A DNA stretch of 18,339 nt, from the NCBI GenBank assembly GCA_029259875.1, contig JAJDEK010000495.1, positions 1 to 18,339 on the forward strand. Reading direction: 5' to 3'. This document shows, in pieces, positions 15,422 through 18,339 of this stretch. The stretch comes from Planctomycetaceae bacterium (GTDB taxonomy: Bacteria; Planctomycetota; Planctomycetia; Planctomycetales; Planctomycetaceae). Every line of letters begins with the position of its first letter. Position 1 is the first letter of the stretch. The notes below the pieces were generated by a model. The model was given only the letters and a program-made list of their open reading frames with translations. It was not told the DNA's origin and made no database searches. The translations under genes and the position numbers were made by a program.

Positions 15422-16552
15422 ATGAAGCTCAGTTGTTCGCGGTCCACACTGCTATCCGGTTTCCAAATGATTGGAAGCGTCATCAGTTCTCGTTCACCAA
15501 AAGAAATTTTAAAGTGCGCCAAACTCGAAGCGGGCGATGGTAAAGCAACTTTGAGTGGAACTGATCTGGAAGTCAGTATTCGATTTGACTTTGAAGAAGT
15601 CGAAGTGATGGTACCAGGAGAGATTTTACTGTCCGTACACGAATTGGTTGCTATCTTACGCGAAGCATCAACCGATTCAGTAGAAATTGAATTGAAAAAG
15701 GGTGAAGATACAGAACAAGATTATATCCTCATTCAATCAGGAAAAAGTGAGTTTCGCCTTTCGGTGCACGATCCTTCTGAATTTCCATCAGTAGAAACAT
15801 TTAGCGAAACGAATTTCTTTGAACTTCCGATTCAATCATTTCGTGAAATGATTCGACGTACGGTATTTGCTACAGATCCGGAAAGTACCAGATACGCCTT
15901 AGGAGGTGTATTATTTGATGTAGAAAATGATAAGTTAACGCTTGCTGCCACGGATGGTCGGCGATTAGCCATGGTAGAGTCGGCATGTACTTATCAAGGG
16001 GAAGAATCTTATGAAAACAATCGCCCTGTGATTCCGGCCAAAGCGATGTCGCTGATCGAAAAAAGTTTGATTGGTGATGAAGGAAGTATTCAGATTGCCA
16101 TTCGTGCTAACGATGTAATCGTGAAGAGTGGCCATTCTACGATTTTCGGCAGACTCGTCGAAGGAAGATTTCCAAAATACAGAGATGTCATTCCGCCCGA
16201 ACCAACTTACAATATCGATTTGGAAGTGGGGACTTTTTATGGGGCAGCACGTCAGGCTCAGATCGTAACGGATGTGGAAACAAGGGGTGTGGATTTCATT
16301 TTTGCCAATGGTTTGCTGACACTGAAAAGTGTTGCCGCTTCTGTCGGAGAATCAAAAGTCGAAATTCCTATTCCCTTCGAAGGCGACGAAATTGTCATTA
16401 CTTTCGATGTACGTTATCTGGCTGATTTCCTCAAAATACTAGATTCGGCGGCTCATATCAGGTTGCAATTGATTGACTCAGACAGTGCCGCCGTTCTTAA
16501 AACAGACGACGGTTACACATATGTTATCATGCCCCTTTCACAAGCACGGTAA
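15422..16552 (+). CDS. dnaN: DNA polymerase III beta subunit (sliding clamp)
   Basis: 376 residues, the usual length. The homodimeric ring holds the replicative polymerase on DNA and recruits repair factors. All three clamp domains are present (about 1-120, 128-248 and 249-376). They include an N-terminal MKLSCSRSTLL, the central FFELPIQSFREMIRRTVFATDPESTRYALGG region split across about residues 135-166, the conserved LAATDGRRLAMVE near 175-187 and the C-terminal DDGYTYVIMPLSQAR. That C-terminus forms part of the hydrophobic cleft that binds polymerase and loader peptides, and usually ends in MPM(R/K)L or close variants. No clear ribosome site precedes the ATG. The next gene starts 3 bases after its stop. 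Confidence 0.97.
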   Translation: MKLSCSRSTLLSGFQMIGSVISSRSPKEILKCAKLEAGDGKATLSGTDLEVSIRFDFEEVEVMVPGEILLSVHELVAILREASTDSVEIELKKGEDTEQDYILIQSGKSEFRLSVHDPSEFPSVETFSETNFFELPIQSFREMIRRTVFATDPESTRYALGGVLFDVENDKLTLAATDGRRLAMVESACTYQGEESYENNRPVIPAKAMSLIEKSLIGDEGSIQIAIRANDVIVKSGHSTIFGRLVEGRFPKYRDVIPPEPTYNIDLEVGTFYGAARQAQIVTDVETRGVDFIFANGLLTLKSVAASVGESKVEIPIPFEGDEIVITFDVRYLADFLKILDSAAHIRLQLIDSDSAAVLKTDDGYTYVIMPLSQAR

Positions 16553-16555
16553 TAC

Positions 16556-16909
16556 ATGTCACAACAGTACGAATTCAAATCGACACATGCGATTCCCAAC
16601 GCTGTTCCTATATCTAAAGCGTTATCAGAGTTGATTGCGTTAAAAGGTTTGGGGCGAATTCAAGGGGATCAGCGCTTAAAAGATGCTTGGAAACAGGCAG
16701 CAGGAGATAAAATTGCCGGTCAAACTGTGGTTCTCGGGATCAAAAATCGAGTCGTACAGATCGGCGTTGAAAACTCAGCTTTGTTAAATGAGCTCAATTC
16801 ATTTCATAAGGCTTCATTGCTGCAAAAGTTACAAACAGAGTATGGAAAACAGGATGTCCGCGATCTTCGATTTCGATTGAAATCAAAGGCAAAAAATAAT
16901 TCAAATTAG
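16556..16909 (+). CDS. dciA: DUF721 / DciA family protein, predicted replicative helicase loader factor
   Basis: 117 residues. It matches the DUF721 pattern: an N-terminal helix with conserved Trp45 in DAWKQAAGDKIAGQT, a middle strand-rich segment ending VENSALLNELNSF, and the closing LRFRL (104-108). DciA is known as the ancestral partner that helps load DnaB in bacteria without DnaC or DnaI, and DUF721 genes often lie beside dnaN, recF or gyrB. Here it sits 3 bases after dnaN and 101 bases before gyrB, with no recF between them. It probably acts at the origin with the encoded DnaA. That DnaA lacks the domain that contacts DnaB in E. coli, which makes a DciA-dependent loading route especially plausible. 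The family assignment is by pattern, not by search. Confidence 0.82.
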   Translation: MSQQYEFKSTHAIPNAVPISKALSELIALKGLGRIQGDQRLKDAWKQAAGDKIAGQTVVLGIKNRVVQIGVENSALLNELNSFHKASLLQKLQTEYGKQDVRDLRFRLKSKAKNNSN

Positions 16910-16996
16910 TTCGATTAACGGAATAAGAAAGAACTGATTGAAGCCGACAATTGATCGGTCAACGTTTCTGAGAGTAGAGACTATTTATTAATTCAC

Positions 16997-17003
16997 GGGA
17001 GTG
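16997..17003 (+). promoter_or_regulatory. ribosome binding site deciding the GTG start of gyrB
   Basis: GGGAGTG, with GGAG at 16998-17001, lies 9 bases before the GTG at 17011. No in-frame ATG occurs before Met36, which lies inside the conserved ATPase region, so the GTG start is favoured. Confidence 0.6.
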
Positions 17004-17004
17004 A

Positions 17005-18339
<1,335 letters not shown>

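Noticed and set aside
15325..15522. Minus-strand 65-codon frame over the dnaN start
   Set aside because: It covers the well-supported start of dnaN and has no family features.

Overview
This window looks like the replication-origin region of a planctomycete (Planctomycetota, perhaps close to Gimesia/Planctomyces) of moderate, slightly AT-leaning base composition. This rests on gene content and order and on recalled similarity, because no database search was possible. The order double-ACT protein, dnaA, long non-coding gap, dnaN, DUF721/dciA, gyrB marks a chromosomal origin. Most genes have weak or absent Shine-Dalgarno sequences, with clear ones only before the TPR lipoprotein, the response regulator, the ACT protein and gyrB.

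Left part (1-11666, all + strand): a type IV pilus or type II secretion-like assembly locus mixed with signalling genes. In order it encodes a secretin (PilQ/GspD type), a TPR lipoprotein, a regulatory gap with three predicted hairpins, a membrane histidine kinase, a stand-alone receiver, a membrane GAF-GGDEF diguanylate cyclase, a STAS anti-anti-sigma-like protein, the assembly ATPase PilB/GspE (with an MshEN-like N-terminus), the retraction ATPase PilT and the inner-membrane platform PilC. No pilins, prepilin peptidase or PilMNOP proteins are visible. A short open frame at the left edge may be the end of another gene of the same operon.

Middle (11663-13241): an AI-2E/PerM-family membrane protein on the minus strand, whose stop interlocks with the pilC stop, followed by a divergent intergenic region.

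Right part (13242-18339, all + strand): a double-ACT protein, a short DnaA with only the AAA+ and DNA-binding domains, a 537-base gap that is the likely oriC (three DnaA-box matches, a TAC/GTA triplet run and an AT-rich stretch), the beta clamp DnaN, the helicase-loader-like DciA (DUF721) and the first 443 codons of gyrB, which runs off the right edge.

How they may work together: the left module could couple a phosphorelay and c-di-GMP to ATP-driven pilus extension and retraction, and the right module is the core initiation and clamp machinery. The points most worth a second look are the domain I-less DnaA paired with DciA, the layout of the origin, the diguanylate cyclase next to an MshEN-bearing PilB, and the hairpin-rich leader before the kinase gene.
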